Program-made: the position numbers and the translations under genes
Part shown: positions 62,216-64,000 of the stretch, in pieces
Numbering within the stretch: position 1 is the stretch's first letter
Layout: the number at the start of each line of letters is the position of its first letter
DNA from: Marinobacter sp. ATCH36
GTDB taxonomy: Bacteria; Pseudomonadota; Gammaproteobacteria; Pseudomonadales; Oleiphilaceae
NCBI RefSeq assembly: GCF_023555055.1
Contig: NZ_JAMJPL010000001.1
Span: 744,001-808,000 of the forward strand
Reading direction: 5' to 3'
Length of the DNA stretch: 64,000 nt
Notes under the pieces: generated by a model
Told to the model about the DNA's origin: nothing
The model's input: the letters and a program-made list of their open reading frames with translations, nothing else
Database searches by the model: none

Positions 62216-64000
62216 ATGGATGTCTCCCACATTATCGACGCCCTCAACGACGCCCAGCGCGAGGCAGTCACCGCCCAGAACGACCATTTGCTGGTGCTGG
62301 CGGGAGCGGGCAGTGGCAAGACCCGGGTGCTGGTTCATCGGATTGCCTGGCTGATGCAGGTGGACAAGGTGCCGCCCACGGGCATCCTGGCGGTAACCTT
62401 CACCAACAAAGCGGCGAAGGAGATGCGTTACCGCATAGAGCAGATGATGAATATTCCGGCCCGCGGCCTTTGGTTCGGGACGTTTCATGGCATCGCCCAC
62501 CGACTGTTGCGGGCCCACTATCAGGATGCCGGCCTGCCGGAGAATTTCCAGGTGCTGGACAGTGACGATCAGCTGCGCCTGATCAAGCGGGTGATGCGGG
62601 AGCTACAGATCGACGAGAGCCGCTGGCCTCCCAAACAGGCCCAGTGGTTTATCAACGGCCAGAAAGACGAGGGTTTGCGGGCGGAACATATCCAGGAAAA
62701 CCCCGGTGACCATTTCACCAGCACCATGCTGACGGTGTACCGCCAGTACGAGAAGCTCTGCAACCTCAGCGGCCTGGTGGATTTCGGTGAACTGCTGCTG
62801 CGCTCCCATGAGCTGTGGCTGTATCGCCCGGAGCTGCTGAGCCATTACCAGAGCCGTTTTCAGCAGATTCTGGTGGACGAGTTCCAGGACACCAACACCA
62901 TTCAATACGCCTGGCTGCAGATCTTGGCGGGCAACCGCGTTCCGCTGACGGTGGTTGGCGACGACGATCAGTCCATTTATGGCTGGCGGGGCGCGAAAAT
63001 CGAGAACATCCAGCAATACCAGCGGGACTTTCCCAATGCCCGGATGGTGCGGCTGGAGCAGAATTACCGCTCCACCCAGATGATTCTGAAGGCCGCCAAC
63101 GCGGTGATCGCCAATAACCAGGGGCGGCTTGGCAAAGAGTTGTGGACGGACGGTAAAGACGGCGAGCCCATCAGCCTGTATGCCGCATTTAACGAGCAGG
63201 ACGAGGCCAACTACATCGCCGACACCATCAGCAGTTGGGTCAGCGAAGGCAACCTGCGCAGTGAGTCCGCCATCCTGTACCGCTCCAACGCCCAGTCCCG
63301 GGTGCTGGAGGAATCGCTGATCCGCCAGGGCATACCCTACCGCGTCTACGGCGGCCTGCGATTCTATGACCGCTTGGAAATCCGCAACGCCATTGCTTAC
63401 CTGCGCCTGGTGCACTATCGCCGGGATGACGCCGCTTTCGAGCGGGTGGTAAACATTCCCGCCCGGGGTATTGGTGCCAAGAGTCTGGCCGATTTACGGG
63501 CATTTGCGACCGAACGCAGCATATCCCTGTGGGAATCCGCCGAGCGTTTACTGGAAGCCGGGCAGGTCAAGGGCCGCGCCAAGACCGGCCTGCAATCCTT
63601 CATGGGCATTATCGAGCGCCTGACGGACATGGCCGAGGATGCTTCCCTGCAGGGGCTGATGAAACAGACGCTGGAATTCAGTGGCCTCAAGGATTACCAC
63701 GCCAACGAGAAAGGTGAAAAGGGCCAGGCCCGGGTCGAGAACCTGGAGGAACTGGTCAATGCGCTGTCGGATTATGAGGTAGAGGAAGGCGTTGATCCAT
63801 TGTCGGAATTTATCGCCCAGGCAGCCCTGGATGCCGGTGAAGCCCAGGCAGAAGCCAATGAAGACTGCGTACAGCTGATGACGCTCCACTCTGCCAAGGG
63901 CCTGGAGTTTCCGCTGGTGTTCCTGGCCGGGGTCGAGGAAGGCCTGTTCCCCCACAGCATGTCCCTGGAAGAGCCGGGGCGGATGGAGGAGGAGCGCCGG
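62216..64000 (+). CDS. uvrD: DNA helicase II UvrD (3' end cut by window)
   Basis: The first 595 codons of a UvrD helicase, open to the window edge. Visible motifs: AGAGSGKT (Walker A), VTFTNKAAKEMRYRI, VDEFQDTN (motif II), GDDDQSIYGWRGA (motif III), EQNYRST (motif IV) and LMTLHSAKGLEFPLVF (motif V). UvrD unwinds DNA 3'-5' in nucleotide excision and mismatch repair. The ATG is followed by VSHIIDALNDAQREAV, the usual family start. It is a different protein from the UvrD-like helicase at 48.8-51.1 kb. Confidence 0.95.
   Translation, partial: MDVSHIIDALNDAQREAVTAQNDHLLVLAGAGSGKTRVLVHRIAWLMQVDKVPPTGILAVTFTNKAAKEMRYRIEQMMNIPARGLWFGTFHGIAHRLLRAHYQDAGLPENFQVLDSDDQLRLIKRVMRELQIDESRWPPKQAQWFINGQKDEGLRAEHIQENPGDHFTSTMLTVYRQYEKLCNLSGLVDFGELLLRSHELWLYRPELLSHYQSRFQQILVDEFQDTNTIQYAWLQILAGNRVPLTVVGDDDQSIYGWRGAKIENIQQYQRDFPNARMVRLEQNYRSTQMILKAANAVIANNQGRLGKELWTDGKDGEPISLYAAFNEQDEANYIADTISSWVSEGNLRSESAILYRSNAQSRVLEESLIRQGIPYRVYGGLRFYDRLEIRNAIAYLRLVHYRRDDAAFERVVNIPARGIGAKSLADLRAFATERSISLWESAERLLEAGQVKGRAKTGLQSFMGIIERLTDMAEDASLQGLMKQTLEFSGLKDYHANEKGEKGQARVENLEELVNALSDYEVEEGVDPLSEFIAQAALDAGEAQAEANEDCVQLMTLHSAKGLEFPLVFLAGVEEGLFPHSMSLEEPGRMEEERR

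Noticed and set aside
1..64000. tRNA or rRNA genes, CRISPR arrays, insertion sequences and prophage genes
   Set aside because: None was recognised on either strand. All larger gaps are accounted for by promoters and palindromic repeats, and no transposase, integrase or phage structural gene is present.

Overview
The window looks like chromosomal DNA of a marine gammaproteobacterium close to Marinobacter. The reasons are the moderate GC content, the dedicated proteobacterial sortase locus typical of marine species, and housekeeping genes (acnA, thiI, tmcA, ppnN, uvrD) with gammaproteobacterial architecture. I assign the genus from gene content and overall similarity, not from a marker gene. 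I found no rRNA or tRNA gene, CRISPR array, insertion sequence or prophage.

Layout. 1-2.1 kb: the end of a DUF815 ATPase gene, convergent with a DUF3422 gene. 2.1-7.8 kb: a complete dedicated sortase system, with histidine kinase and response regulator on the minus strand and a VIT/VWA surface protein plus class GN sortase on the plus strand. 7.9-12.1 kb: small membrane genes, an OmpA-domain protein without a signal peptide, and a rhomboid protease convergent with a zinc-ribbon membrane protein; both of these end in similar helical-repeat modules. 12.2-17.6 kb: an ABC exporter, aconitase A and a ferritin-like protein. 17.7-25.6 kb: a signalling island of two overlapping sensor kinases facing an Hpt-receiver-diguanylate cyclase, a receiver-HDOD protein and a lone receiver. 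26-31.5 kb: LysO, a Na/phosphate cotransporter, an HD-GYP phosphodiesterase, a TatD nuclease and a polyphosphate kinase 2.

31.5-44.6 kb is the most coherent regulatory unit. A sensor kinase, an NtrC-type activator and a periplasmic binding protein are translationally coupled. They face a branched-chain-amino-acid-type ABC transporter operon (binding protein, two permeases, two ATPases) that also carries an alcohol dehydrogenase and a secreted cyclase-family hydrolase. Upstream of that operon I see a near-consensus sigma-54 promoter and, behind it, two inverted repeats 32 bp apart, as expected for enhancer sites. The inference is that the kinase, activator and extra binding protein form a three-component sensor that switches on uptake and oxidation of an unknown small molecule.

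44.6-64 kb holds general genes: an RNA methyltransferase, a METTL25-like methyltransferase, an OmpA porin with calcium-type repeats, a UvrD-like helicase, tmcA, an ankyrin lipoprotein, a 3-hydroxyisobutyryl-CoA hydrolase-like protein, a cytochrome c, ppnN, thiI, an acetylpolyamine/histone deacetylase-like protein, succinate-semialdehyde dehydrogenase and the start of uvrD.

Five long, structured palindromic repeats (about 10.5, 44.6, 44.9, 51.2 and 62.0 kb) share a conserved loop sequence but have unrelated, locus-specific stems. They are the most striking non-coding signal in the window, and one supplies the last codons of a methyltransferase gene.
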